From positions 2,046,001 through 2,110,000 of the forward strand of contig CP087206.1 in NCBI GenBank assembly GCA_020912385.1: a stretch of 64,000 nt of DNA, in the 5' to 3' direction. The notes beneath the pieces were generated by a model. It saw only the letters and a list, made by a program, of their open reading frames with translations, did no database searches and was not told the DNA's origin. The position numbers and the translations under genes are program-made. Below are positions 34,717-46,451 of this stretch, piece after piece. The DNA is from Neofusicoccum parvum. Lineage: Eukaryota; Ascomycota; Dothideomycetes; Botryosphaeriales; Botryosphaeriaceae. Numbering within the stretch: the first letter of the stretch is position 1; each line of letters starts with the position of its first letter.

Positions 34717-35523
34717 CCGGAGAGCGAGCTGTCGGGAAGGATCACAGCTCCTCCAGGATGGAGGCTCTACGAGCACGACGGCGTTGTGGCGTCGACTGCA
34801 GCAGTGGCATGATAATCGCCGGGGGCCCCACGTGTGGCTGGCCGCTAAGGGTCGCCGTGGCGTGCTGGTCAACTCCCGTTCTCTCTCCCACGTCACTATT
34901 CGGATTCTCCGACCTGGAGTACTTGTGGAACTGGGCCAGCATACAAAGTAGCCGAGCCGGGTGCTCGTGTGCCATGGAGTAGAGCACTGCATCGGCACTC
35001 AGCTCGGCAAAATCGGTGGCCCTTGCTTTAGAGTTGTGTTCTTCATTTGCAGATCTCCGGCGTCTGAATATCAAGCGCAGAACGTGCTCAGTGCCAATGG
35101 CAGAATCACTTGCCCCTTGAGCTTCGGCGTTACATCCGCCATTTGACTTTGGTACGCTTACAGACCCGTCCAGCGCTTGCAGGAGGCACTCCACTGTCTA
35201 GCCCGCACGCCGCCCTGTGTGCTCACCGACGCGGCGAGCTGGCCGGCCTGGATCGGTCAGGCCGATCCGGCCCAGTGTTGAGTGGCAGCGAGGAGAGCGC
35301 GAGGCCCTTCTGGAAGGCGGCGCCGGATCATCGACAGGGGCTGTGCTGATCGGGCCGCTGGCAGCGTGCCAGCCATGCCGCACTCGGCCAAGTGGGCGAG
35401 AATACGAGGGACCGAACGTCATGTCACTGACTCGCCGCTTTCGATGTCGACGCGTCTTCAAAGCATGACCCTCCCTCTTCCTCCCGCGCTCCCTCGCTGC
35501 AGGTCCAATGCTGCACTCCATCT
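34717..35523. other. Intergenic region
   Basis: Frames of up to 150 codons exist on the minus strand (34742-35194) without any domain. I treat the stretch as the promoter of the following surface protein. Confidence 0.4.
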
Positions 35524-37923
35524 ATGCATCGCCATCGGCGGAGTCTCTGGCTTTGGCTGACCCTGCTGGAGGCTGCCCTGGCCGCCGGCGCCGCGTGGAC
35601 CAATGCCTCTCGCCGAACCTCGCCTGACCCCTTATCCGGATCACCCGACTCCGCATTGACGACACCTGGCCCGGCCTCCTCCTCCACCTCCGCCTTCACC
35701 TGGACCGGCACCGACAGCAGCCTCGTTCGCGACGTCGCGTCGTGCGAGTCCGAGAAGCGGGCGTGGTACACGGCGAGCTCGGATTGGTACTGGTCCTCGC
35801 ACTCCTCCTACTCGTACGAGTCGACGACCGGATACGGCACACTCTGGCTGGGCAACTACACCGGGCCCGTGTCGACGCTGTGCGATGGGGTTCCACGCGC
35901 GTCCGGGCCAGCGCCCACCACCACTGCTGCCACGCAGGTCTACGTGAACTCCATCCCGCCGCCGTATGCCAGCCCGTCTCCGACCTGCACCTTCAACTAC
36001 CGCGGCTGCGAGCTGGTTGTCGAGTCCTACCGGTCCTGGTACTCGACCACCCATGCCCTCACGGTCAATCCGCCGCTGCCGCCGCTGTGTGAATGGGGGC
36101 CCGACGAATGCAAAATCCCCTACGGCGAGGAGCACTGCAGGCTCGACGCAGGCGAGGTCAAGCTGATTTACTGGCCGCAGTCCAAGGATCCGGCAGAGCT
36201 TTGCGCCAGCACCAAGCCCCCGATCACCACGGCGCCTGTGCCAACATCGCCCGTGGTGGCCGTCTCTGGTGACTACACGTTCAGCTCTCCATCGGTCTAC
36301 TTGTCCTTTGCAGAGTTGAAGGGCCTGCCCTGCTACAAAACATGGCACAACGCCATCATCCCTGTTGCTTCCGAGGCACTGTCCACCATCGTGTTCGGGG
36401 AGACGCAGCCCATTGAGCGGACAACGTCGCTGAACTGGAACGACATGAACTCGCCAATCCCGCTCAGCGCCTACAAGGCCCAGCAGAGCTGCTGGGACAA
36501 CTGGCTCGGGGTCCGCGGAACAGCCGCGGGCGGCGATGGATGCAACACCATCTACGACGACTACCTCCCGTGGCTCGCGCTGCCAACGAACCCGGCCTTC
36601 TTCACCGGGCTGGACCCCTTGTTCAAGAACTGCACCTCGCTCTTCTGGCGCAAGTACGTGTTCGACCCGCCCTATGCGCTGACCCCGGTTGGAGAGCTGC
36701 TGCCGCCCACGCCCACTGCAACGACGGATCACGTGGCCGAGTCTGCGCAGCTGCCTTCTGCCAGCGCAGTCATGACTGTGCCGGTCATGACGACCATTGC
36801 GCAGCCCCGCTACGGCGGCCCCATCGCAACCGTCGGCACGCAGGAGATCTCGGCGGACCCGCAGGATCCGCACAACGTTGTCATCAATGGCGAGACCATG
36901 GTACCTGGCCAGGTCAGCGTCGTCGGGACCACTCCGATTATCATGGCGACCGGCGCTGTCGTCATCGGATCATCAACCATTGCTCTCCCTGTCGCAGACA
37001 CCCAGCAGCCGGTTGCCACAGTCGAATCGGTGGTGATCGCAGCAGACGGCTCAAACATCGTCCTGCCCGGTGGCAAGACGGTGATGCCTGGCATGGTGAC
37101 TGTCATCAAGAGCGTGACCGTCTCGGTTGCGTCGTCCGGCGCTGTTGTGGTTGGATCATCCACAATCCCGCTTCCAGCCGCAGAAAATCAACAGCCCGTT
37201 GCCACGGTCGGCTCGGCGGTCGTTGTCGCAGACGGCACAAACTTCATCCTCCCCGGCGGCAAGACCTTGGCGCCCGGCGCTGTCACCGTTATCAATGGGG
37301 TCACCGCCTCAGCCGGATCCTCTGCATTGGTGGTCGGATCCTCCACCATCCCTCTCCCCTCCGCAGGAAGCCAACAGCCGGTAGCCACGGTGGGATCTGA
37401 AACCATCATGGCGGATGGCACAAACTTCATCCTTCCCGACGGCAAGACCCTGACGCCCGGTGCTGTTACTGTCATCAACAAGGTCACCGTGTCGGTTGGC
37501 TCCTCCGCATTGGTGATTGGAGACAGCACGACTATTCCTGTTCCTGGCGTGGGGGCCGTCGTCACGGCTGGCTCTCGCACCATCACAGCTCTCCAGGCAA
37601 CTCCCGGGCTTGTTGTCATCGGCTCGCAGACGCTCACAGTCGGCGGAAGAGCTGCCACCATTTCCGGCATGGTCATCAGCGCAGCCAGCTCATCAATCGT
37701 TGCTGTCGTGGATGGCACCACGACTACGGTCGCCGTGTCGTCTTTGGCCCCATCAACCACCCGCCGCTCTGGGTCGTTAAGTGCAACAACGTCGGTGCCT
37801 GACCTGGGATGGGCCACTGATCCTCCGTCGAGTGCAACCTCGTCCACGCGCTCCGCAGGATCTTCGTTCCGTTTTAGCCGCTGGATAGCCCTGCTACCCC
37901 TGGCCGCTTTGCTAATGGCTTGA
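35524..37923 (+). CDS. GPI-anchored surface protein with about 60-residue repeats
   Basis: An intronless gene of 799 aa, a predicted cell-wall protein. A hydrophobic signal peptide (about residues 8-22) starts it and a GPI-type hydrophobic tail (WIALLPLAALLMA) ends it. The N-terminal half has about a dozen cysteines and many aromatic residues (for example CKIPYGEEHC and LPCYKTWHNAI), probably a folded extracellular domain of unknown family. From about residue 440 the protein is built of imperfect repeats of about 60 residues around the core QQPVATVGS, ADGTNFILPGGKT, PGAVTVI and SSTIPLP, with clear copies beginning near residues 494, 554 and 614. A Ser/Thr-rich linker precedes the anchor. Adhesion or wall structure is the likely role. 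Confidence 0.88.
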   Translation: MHRHRRSLWLWLTLLEAALAAGAAWTNASRRTSPDPLSGSPDSALTTPGPASSSTSAFTWTGTDSSLVRDVASCESEKRAWYTASSDWYWSSHSSYSYESTTGYGTLWLGNYTGPVSTLCDGVPRASGPAPTTTAATQVYVNSIPPPYASPSPTCTFNYRGCELVVESYRSWYSTTHALTVNPPLPPLCEWGPDECKIPYGEEHCRLDAGEVKLIYWPQSKDPAELCASTKPPITTAPVPTSPVVAVSGDYTFSSPSVYLSFAELKGLPCYKTWHNAIIPVASEALSTIVFGETQPIERTTSLNWNDMNSPIPLSAYKAQQSCWDNWLGVRGTAAGGDGCNTIYDDYLPWLALPTNPAFFTGLDPLFKNCTSLFWRKYVFDPPYALTPVGELLPPTPTATTDHVAESAQLPSASAVMTVPVMTTIAQPRYGGPIATVGTQEISADPQDPHNVVINGETMVPGQVSVVGTTPIIMATGAVVIGSSTIALPVADTQQPVATVESVVIAADGSNIVLPGGKTVMPGMVTVIKSVTVSVASSGAVVVGSSTIPLPAAENQQPVATVGSAVVVADGTNFILPGGKTLAPGAVTVINGVTASAGSSALVVGSSTIPLPSAGSQQPVATVGSETIMADGTNFILPDGKTLTPGAVTVINKVTVSVGSSALVIGDSTTIPVPGVGAVVTAGSRTITALQATPGLVVIGSQTLTVGGRAATISGMVISAASSSIVAVVDGTTTTVAVSSLAPSTTRRSGSLSATTSVPDLGWATDPPSSATSSTRSAGSSFRFSRWIALLPLAALLMA
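37001..37540 (+). repeat. Tandem repeat of about 180 bp within the surface-protein gene
   Basis: Successive copies of the segment encoding QQPVATV recur at intervals of about 180-183 bp (near 37010, 37190 and 37374). The copies are similar at nucleotide level as well as protein level, pointing to recent expansion or conversion. Confidence 0.7.
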
Positions 37924-39085
37924 ATAATGGTAATGACGCATTGGGAACCAGATACGGGCATGGCGTGGCGTGGCATACACAGCATATTTAATCTCTGTAA
38001 AAGTCTCTGCATATTTGTTTCACGGGCATTGGGCGGCATTAGAATCCACGGGTCAAGGAGTTGGAGGGGGCGCATACGCAGAACACATACTAAGGCTCAT
38101 TCTTTCCGAAGTCAAATGAATCATTTCCCCACCTCGCACTGCCTTGCACGTCCAGCAGTGGACGTTCTTGCACCGTACCACGCTAGTTTTCAGCCGGCCT
38201 CGGAACGACTGGTTTCACCACATAAGCTTCGTGGCAACGCAGCTACTGTATAGCAGAGCGCCGAACTTGGATCTGATTGGCAACCCTGTCAATCGGCGAT
38301 GGCATTCACCGTTTCATCCACGTGGCTCCGGTACTCGGAAACACTGTCTTGAAACGGACTGAGGGGTGCAGCGAATGGAAGGGTGAGGCATTCCCAGTGC
38401 AGATTTCCCCGCCTTCCGCTGCAGGCGTGATTGGCGGCCCCCGCAGGCCGATTACGTGAGACGCTGACGCCAAGCCGAGCACACTACTTCTCGGCCTCTT
38501 TGTGGAACTCAACATATCTGTGGGAAGGGAGGATTCGCTGTTGGCCAGGTATCAGAGATATTGAGGGATCCCCCCACTCCCGCCTCGACGTTGTATCTGA
38601 TGCGTGGCATGGTTGTACAAAGGCAGCTCGGCCGACGTCGCGACCCCATCTCCAATACTGAAATGGAAAATGCAGCCACGCCATCTGACCGCAACTATAA
38701 GCACACATTACATCGGCAAGCATCGCCATAAGACCACGAAGCTTTCTCACGTGAAAGGGTAATGTATAAGCGCCGCTGTGTCTCGGTCTGTATACTTTTG
38801 CCTAGGGCTCCCGCCGGCCCTGCAAACTTGTTTACCGCACTGCCCGAACAGGCGAATCAGGATGCTTGGCCTGCTTACTGACTACTGCACGGGACGCCAC
38901 CCCGAAGCATCAGGGTACGCCTGGTATGACCGGCAGCATCAGCTCAATGAATATCAGCCCCCCACTCCCAGCCTTGCGGTAAGACGCAGGCCCGCAACCG
39001 CCCCAAGCCTCAAAACGTCGTGGAATTTAATGCGCTTCAGATCCAGCCAAACCTGCGGTAGCGCTTGCGTTTCGTAACCGCCAGG
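37924..39085. other. Intergenic region
   Basis: A 1.2-kb gap without a supported gene. It contains one TGATTGGCGGCC stretch (near 38429) resembling the repeat at 3.2-3.4 kb. Confidence 0.4.
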
Positions 39086-41304
39086 ATGGCTGTCGGCGTC
39101 AGGCATGTCATTCTGCTACTTGCGCTGGCATGCTGGGCCTCCGGGCAGGACAGTCAACCGTACGGCGACAGGTGCGCTCGCTGGCACCACTCCGGTCCGT
39201 CTTCACTCTTGGCACTCCACGGCCCATACTGACGTGCGTTGCAAGCAATGCTGAGGGGGACTTCGCTCTACATCGACGGAGGCGTGCAGCTGTTCCGTGA
39301 CAATCGAACCAAATGGCTCGGCTTCAGTGAGTCTCCACCGCGCGGTCTCAACGGCTGCAATTGAGCCTGTCTGCAGACAAATACATATACGAAGTACCCA
39401 TGGACAAGTCCTGGAACGCAACCGGCAACTACTCAGAGACACAGACAGGGCGGTTCCTGGCAAACGACACGGGTAGCAATCCGCCGAACATGCTCCGGGG
39501 CGCTCTCTACGCGGCACTGCACGAGGACAACAGACTTTTCACCTTTGGCGGCTCAAGCTTTGTGGCAAACACGTCGGACCCAGACTGGGAGGCGCCCCGT
39601 CAGGACGATGATTCTCTTTGGTCCTACGACATCGTTTCAAGCAGCTGGAGGGATTATGAAATAACGAGTGCCATCCCCCGGCGCCCGAATTGGGGCGCAG
39701 TAGGCGAGGACATGATCCATGAATTCGGCTTTTTCCTGAACGGCCAGTTCGACCGCGGGTCGTCGCTGGGACGGTACGACAGCGTGGAGTACGAAGACGG
39801 CAATCCGACCAATGCCACTTTCGACCAGATCACGTATCTCAGTGGGATGCTGGTGCTTGATCTGGGGACCGCATCTGCACGGAACGTATCAACCGAGACG
39901 CTTGGCTCGCCCCGTGTGGCTGGTGGATTGGTGTATTCGTCATTCTTTGGCAAGTCTTCGAACGGGACCGTCATCGCGTTTGGGGGCATGCGGAGCGGCG
40001 GGCAAGGAGACGACACCTTCACGAACGGGGTTCTGGTACTTCCCACCCCCATGAGAAAACCCATGTCTGTGCTGATGCGCCCAGATCGACTTCACCACCG
40101 TCTCCCTGTGCGACACCTTCAGGGCCGAGAACGTGACGTGGTTCAACCAGTCCACCACCGGCGAGACGCCCCCTCCACGCATGGACTTCTGCACGTACCC
40201 CATCGACACCCCCGCCCCGGACAACTCCAGCCTAAACTTGTCCGCACCCAGTTCATCCCCCCAAAGAACCCGCGCTGACGCCCTCCAGCTACATCTACGG
40301 CGGCTACGACCCCACCAAGTCGATCCTGTACGACGACGTCTACATCCTCTCGCTCCCGTCCTTCACGTGGACGAAGGCGTACGCGGGCACGCAGGGCCGC
40401 TTCGGCCACACCTGCCACTGGGCGTCGCCGCGGCAGATGATCGCCATCGGCGGCGCGCGCGACGCCGGCCTGTTCGCCGTCGAGACCACCGGCGACGTGC
40501 CCGACCTCAACGCCACCACCTGCGACGACGGGCCCGGCGTCGCCCTGTTCGACATGACCGACCTCGTCTGGAGCGACTTCCTCAACGCCTCCGCCGCGCC
40601 GTACCTGGTCCCGGACGCGGTCGTCGAGAAGATAGGCGGGTCGTGAGTGGTTTTTTCTTCCCCGAGGGTGGTTGGTGTAGTTACTTTTTCGAGCGGGCGC
40701 GCTGACTTCGAGCAGGCCGCATGGGAACGCGACGATGACGCAGCCGGTCGGCGGGTTTGATCACACCGCGGTTTACGAGATGTTCCACCCTCCGCCGGCG
40801 TCGGGAGGCGGCGGTGATGGCGGGCTGAGCGGTGGAGAGATCGCCGGCGCTGTTGTTGGCTCGCTGGCTGGCGCTGCCCTTGCGGCCGGCTTGGCTCTCT
40901 GGTTCCTGTGGCGGAGGCGCAGGAAGATCCGCGGCCTGCAGGCTGAAGGTGAGAGGGCCGAGTTGCCAAGCGACGTCACCGCCAGACACGAGATGGAGGG
41001 CGCGAAGTCGTCATGCAAGGAGCTGACAGGGGACACGGGAGACGTCGTGCGGAAGCCGTCCAAAGGAGCCAGCACGTTTGCCGAGCTGGAGGGAGACGGC
41101 GGGACCGCGGAGTTGCCGGGTGGGCAGACTGTTCTCGCTGAGCTGGAGGGCCCTATGGAGAGCAGTGACGCGGCGGCGGCTCGGGAAAAGAAAATGCTGG
41201 GGACTCTGCATGATGGGGAAACAGAAGCTGCTGACACTGCAGACGCAGATGCTCAGGTGATACCACATACAAAAGCCGGAGGTCTGAGGAGGGAGAAAAC
41301 TTGA
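39086..41304 (+). CDS. Kelch-repeat protein with one membrane anchor
   Basis: This is a predicted type-I membrane protein with an extracellular Kelch beta-propeller; the ligand is unknown. Six exons (39086-39194, 39246-39326, 39377-40035, 40085-40239, 40289-40642, 40716-41304) give 648 aa. The signal peptide is MAVGVRHVILLLALACWASG. Kelch blades are seen as SLYIDGG, LFTFGGSSF, VIAFGGMRSGG, YIYGGYDP and MIAIGGARDAG. A single membrane helix (EIAGAVVGSLAGAALAAGLA, about residues 494-513 and onward) is followed by the stop-transfer RRRRK and a charged cytosolic tail of about 125 residues. The first intron (39195-39245) uses a weak GTCCGT donor but restores CARWHHSAMLRGTSLYIDGG. Fungal relatives are annotated as galactose-oxidase/Kelch-domain proteins, but no catalytic domain is visible here. 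Confidence 0.87.
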
Positions 41305-43423
41305 TCGGGCCCGTAATCCCAGTTTGTAATATATTTTGACTCCTAGACTTATCCACAAGTCGCTGAATGGTTAGTCGTATTCTGATATACTTGTGGTGGA
41401 GGAAAGACTGACATCGTGGTCCTGAGCTCATCATTTACGACCCTGCCGCCTCCGGATGAGCTTGGAATATACGGAATAACTTTTGCAGATCCATGACTAG
41501 AGGTGATGTAGAGTTCAGACAAACTCATAACGAGCTCGAAATACCTGGATGCCCAATGTTGCACTGTTCAGTATATATGACAGGGAACAGTAAAAGCTGT
41601 TCGGGTTTCGTCCAAGTAGGTTTGAGACAAAAACCTATCTCCAATGCAAATGTCGAATGTGGAGCTTTCCAGGTCAGCAAAAAGAAATGTTCTTGGAGTA
41701 TTAAGAGACGCATCAAGCAACCGCTTAACTCGATCTCGTGAGAAATTTAACCTCAGTGTTGGTGTATGTGTTGTAGGCTCTTCTTGAAAAGTAGACTACC
41801 TGTTATTGAAGGCATTTCGAGACCAAAACGCATGACTGACATTCACAATGAGGCTGTCATGCCGGATAATAGGCTTTGGTAGAGAATTTGTGATGAGAAT
41901 ATCTTGCTCCGTACTGAATCATCAAAGAGTAATCCGAGCCGTAGGGATTTACTCGACAAAGCAATCGGGAGAGAACTGCTATTACTTCCGCAGGGTCATC
42001 TCACTCCAAGACAGCCGTAAAGCATGGTTAATTGCAGGTGGCCATTTCTACGGGCGGGAGAATCAATCGGCATGCATATGTTAGTCTCGAATGAACCATC
42101 GGTCCAAGTCATCCCGAATACCGAGCCACATTATAATTTTGCAACAACAGACGGAGAAATCCGCATCAGGCTGTCGAACCTTCCCGTACTTTCATCACCA
42201 GTTCCTTCTCGGTCGAAGATAGCTTTGTTATCCGAGTGATTGTGAGGACGGGACGGCTACCATCATGGCTGAACACTTATGCTTATACACCATTTTCCGC
42301 TAGCGCCGCTTCAGGCATTGATCAACCCCGAGAATTATTTTTGACACAGTGAGATCATGAGTCTCTAAAGATCTCCTGCAGTTACCTATGTTTTCACTGG
42401 CATTTGAAATTTCCAATGGATCTCCACAGGGCTAACTGAATACTCGGAGGATTAGTAGAAGTTAGGCTTATTAACACCGAAAGCTAGCAGTTCAAGAACT
42501 GGCTGATGTTTCTAAGCCCTGATTGATGGAAAAGTACACTGCGCTCTAGATGACCGCGAGTAGGTGGCGCTATAGTTCAAAGTTTATTTTCAAATACGGA
42601 AGTATCCCTATCTCTGGATCTCACACGCTGATCCTACGGCTCAGTGCTATGGAAGGCGGTGAAGTCACATATCATATTACTTCATCGTTGGGTGGGTGAA
42701 GAGGCCTTTTTCCGGATAATCTACAGTGCTCTTTTTACATAGGAGAGTGTTGAACAAACAGCCTAAGGGCTACTGCACCTGGGTGGATTTCAGCTGTAGA
42801 GCGAGTTGGTTTCCTAGAGAAGCAATCTGGTTGGGAAACTAAAGGTCCGAAAAGGACCAGATTGGCGAGAGCCAATTGGGGTTTACTGTAGCACGTGACG
42901 CACACGTATATCTTCCGTGTACGGCTAACAGGTAGAAGAATTGAACGACTCATCGTGGACTGTCTCTATACCGCTGCTGTGAACCCTCATTGTTCAACAG
43001 AGAGAGTAATTTCTCTACAACCCCTAAAGAGTCCCGAACAGCAAAATGACTAACGCAGTGTTTCAGCTTAAGTACTCAATTATATCTGAGCTTTAAAAAG
43101 TCGTGATCGTCTTATCCGTCCGTTTTTAGCTTGGCGGATACGAAAATGAAGGTTCCGATTTTATCCAACTCCCAAAACTTCTCGAAATAGGAACTAACCT
43201 TCCGCGAGAGCGGTATGTAGGGTCTTTTGTTCCGATCTTTTTTTTTTTTCTGTTTTGGTGAGAACTTGAGAGCCATGAAGACATTCCGCCGTGGAATTTA
43301 GGTATAAAACGGGAAGAGTAGCTCCAATTCTTTTCATCATTCATCTTCATCAAACAGCCATATCAAACTGCAACATCAAACAGTTACACGAAAATCTTCC
43401 ACTTCGTTGTCCAAAAAAAAAAC
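41305..43423. other. Gene-poor 2.1 kb spacer
   Basis: Relatively AT-rich, with only short open frames and no domain. The last 120 bases are the promoter of the next small gene. Confidence 0.45.
43303..43309 (+). promoter_or_regulatory. TATA box of the small secreted-protein gene
   Basis: TATAAAA lies about 120 bp upstream of the ATG at 43424 and supports a genuine transcription unit there. Confidence 0.5.
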
Positions 43424-43793
43424 ATGTATTTCTCATCTTGGATTCTCCCGCTTTCTTTGGCAATGGAAGCCGTTATCGCTCACCCTGAGCCCCAAGGCGC
43501 GTCTGATAAACTTGTCCCCGGCTTGAAATGTGGCTGGACAAGGCTTGAGAGTACGCACGACGGATGACGACCAGAGAAAATTACGCTTCATGTCCCAAAT
43601 TGTGCTGGACAAGTTGGAATCACTGCAGGTACCTGCATCACGGCCATCTTCGAGAAATGTAAGTGCAACTCTGGTTTACAAGTTAAGTCATTAACCTTTG
43701 TCAACAGCCCCAGGAGCCGCCGTCGCTTGTGCTGGAGTCATATCGGCTGGGGCGACATCTTTCGTTGGTGCCCTCTATCTAGCGAACTTTTAA
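43424..43793 (+). CDS. Small secreted protein with a hydrophobic glycine/alanine tail
   Basis: A tiny gene too short for most ORF calls; the family is unknown. Exon 1 starts at 43424 with a signal peptide (MYFSSWILPLSLAMEAVIA). The same reading frame resumes at about 43577 (KITLHVPNCAGQVGITAGTC) and is spliced at a 49-bp intron (43659-43707) to SPGAAVACAGVISAGATSF, stopping at 43793. Between the first two blocks is one in-frame TGA, near 43565. It could be removed by a 24-nt intron (43551-43574), which is unusually small, or by a poorly matched longer one (43514-43576); otherwise the gene is broken. Four cysteines would remain in a mature chain of about 75-85 residues. The TATA box and clean splice signals favour a real gene. 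Confidence 0.5.
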
Positions 43794-44315
43794 ATTACTA
43801 ACACGTTGTAGCACGATTGCAAATGTTGCGCGAGCGGGTGTTAGGTCTCTATTCCACGAGCTTGAACCTTTCTTGCCCGTGGCTTAGGACTACTCGACTT
43901 TCCCATTCCATCCGTCTACCATTTATCTTAGCCACTCGTTTCTCTGGTGCACCAGTTCGTCAGTCTTCTTGTTCTTTCAGCATTTTCTCTCATTAGTAGC
44001 AACACACTCGTTCAATATGAAATAAACCATCATTTCCGGAGATGTGAGCCTTGATAACACAATTCATTTGCCGTGAGCAACATGAATGTTGGGTGCAGTG
44101 AGAACTGCCGGCAAACAGCGTCAAAGATGGAACAGGAGACGCCGATGAAAAGTGATTACAGTCTGTTGATTGAAGCACAATGGCGAAGGAAAAAGCCAAA
44201 GCAAGCCGTTCCCCAATCACAAAATAAAATACAATTGAAATTTTCCACTGACTTTGAAGCTTTCTTTCTAGAATTAGAAGCAAGGATTACATGATGCTCT
44301 ACGTAAAGCAGTCCT
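43794..44315. other. Intergenic region
   Basis: A 522-bp gap between convergent genes with no supported feature. Confidence 0.45.
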
Positions 44316-46451
44316 CTAGACCGTCAAAGCAACAGCACACCCTTTGATCAAATTTTCCTCCTTCTGGACAAATGCAGTAGCAGCTCGTTTCATCGCTTCC
44401 CGCGCTCCCTGATCACCGTCATCCATTTTGACCTCAACACACTTCTTCGTCTTGATGATCCATCCTTCCTCTACTTCATGCATAATCTGATCCTTGATGT
44501 TGAGCCGCCAGTACTTTGTTTGCCCAGCATCCGGGGCAAATGAGTCAACGAGCGTTTGGAATAGGACATGCGTCATTTCAGTGTTGGTCGCGACACTGGA
44601 GAGAGCGATCATGCCATTGTAGGGATCTCTCGCTAAATTGTCGGGAAGAGGCACTTTTCCAGGAATGCCTGTGCCGATGCTGAGAAAGCATTGGGTGGGC
44701 CGCGAGGGCCCAAAGACACCCACGATCTCAGTCCAGAGCCTGAACAGAGAGAATGTTAGACTATCCCGGGCACGAGAGGCGGACAGAAACTTACCATCCC
44801 AGAGGGTTGTTGGCAGCAAGGCCGCCATCGACCAATGTACGAGTCCGAGTCTGCTTGGTAGTTGGATCGATAGCATCCTCCACCTGGATAGGGGCGAAGT
44901 AGCTTGGCGCTGCCGAGGTTGCACGAGCCGCTTCCCAGATTTTGATGTCGACACAATTCGACTGGTTGCGCGGATTGGTATAAGAGCGGAGGAACACCGG
45001 TGCACTATTGTTCGGTGAATCCTTGTCGACGGCCATGACGAATCTGAAAAGCGACGTGAGTGATTGGCTTCAGACTCAGAGGGGTTTCAGTACACTTTGC
45101 ACTTGTTGTTCCCATTGAGCAGTTTGTCGTCTTCATGCTTCTCTCCCAGCTTCACCCGGATAATTCTCTTTATCTCTTCCTCCAGCACCTTGGCGGTGTA
45201 GTATGAACCATCCCATACGAGCTTCCCGTTTGGCCAGAAACTTTTATTGAACACCTTTTCAATTGTTTGCTCGTATTGCGTGATGCACTCTTGGACGGTC
45301 ATCTTCAGACAACCAAGCATGATAGCGATCAGGCTACGCAAAAACAGTCAGTGACGTCGTGTGATAGAGGAGTGAGGGAGTAACCTACCCGCCTGTGCTT
45401 GTACCGCCGATCATATCAAATACATCACACGGCTTTTTGTTTGGGTCTTGTGGACTGACCTGCTTCATCACAGCTTGCAAGAGGTGAAGAGATGAGAGTC
45501 CGCGCACTCCTCCGCCGTCTTTTAAGAATGTCAGCATACATTCGATTGTTGAAATACGAGGACGCACCCAAACAAAGAACCCGCAGAGCATCCTCATCCT
45601 GACCTCTCTTGATCTCGTCGATGTTGTAAACAACTCCTGGCAGAGCAGTTTTGAACGTTGATTGCGTATAATTGTTGACTTTCTGGATCGTTTTGTCGAT
45701 CATTCTGATCTCATACACAGTCTTTTCGGCGTCTCCCATCGGAACATGTTTACGTTGGGCTGAAGCTCAGGTTAGAAAACGGCCATGGTCAGTACGGTAT
45801 GTGGCACTTACTGGGCTCGTTGCCAATCTCCAGAACAAGGAGTCCACTTTTGACGTAGATTGCCCAGCCCGGAAAACGAGCGCAAATGCGGACAGCGATG
45901 CAGTTGCCAGGCTAGAACAAAAGGTCAGCAAAAGCATATTTATTCAAAGCGTGGATATACTTTAAGAAAGTTCAGGAGATCCTTCTCTTTCTTCTCGAAA
46001 TGAGGTCCGTTCAGCCACCGATACTTCTTCGAAGCCATGCGATTGGATTCATAGAACTGAACCAGTTGAACACCATTTTCCCACCTTGGCGATGTATCGG
46101 ACTCGTTCTCAAGGATTGCAAGCTCAAACCATGTCCAGTTGCCTTGGCACTTATCACTGACCATGCCCTGATCGTGCGACTCTGCGAAGAGCCGCAGCCC
46201 GCGCATCCTGCGAATCGTATCTTCATTGAGAGGCTAAGTTTGTTATGTCAAACGATGTCATTGCCATGGATCCCCGGGAGGTGAGGCCTTACAGGGGTCT
46301 TGAACCATACTGCAGACCTGGTCTGATCACTGTCGGCGCTCACATAAGCTTCCTGGCCATGCTCGACCAAATAACGGCCGGCTGGAATCGGAGAGGATTG
46401 AGATGGGAGGGGTTCGAGAGCCCCGGTTCCGTGGTGGGTAAGATGCTCCAT
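44316..46451 (-). CDS. Patatin-like phospholipase
   Basis: This is a predicted lipid acyl hydrolase of the patatin (PNPLA) family with a Ser-Asp dyad. Eight exons on the minus strand (46451-46293, 46233-45961, 45911-45812, 45759-45568, 45518-45389, 45333-45094, 45043-44795, 44739-44316) give 588 aa. The oxyanion loop is DGGGVRG (from about residue 242). The nucleophile elbow is GGTSTGG (about S282), split by the intron at 45334-45388. The catalytic aspartate is in LVDGGLAANNPLGW (about D437), just before the last intron. About 240 residues precede the patatin domain; they are Trp/Phe-rich and of unknown function, as in several fungal patatins thought to be signalling or NLR-linked. All seven introns are 49-59 bp. 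No signal peptide is seen. Confidence 0.9.

Noticed and set aside
34296..34745. Minus-strand frame with Ser-Gln-His-Arg repeats opposite the CCDR gene
   Set aside because: The repeats vary at amino-acid level (His/Gln changes), whereas the plus-strand frame varies only synonymously, so the plus strand is the coding one.
34742..35194. 150-codon minus-strand open frame
   Set aside because: No domain, signal peptide or conserved pattern. It lies in a promoter-sized gap.
35641..36873. 410-codon minus-strand frame inside the GPI-protein gene
   Set aside because: A shadow of the plus-strand coding sequence. Its Arg/Gly-rich composition is typical of antisense frames in GC-rich genes.
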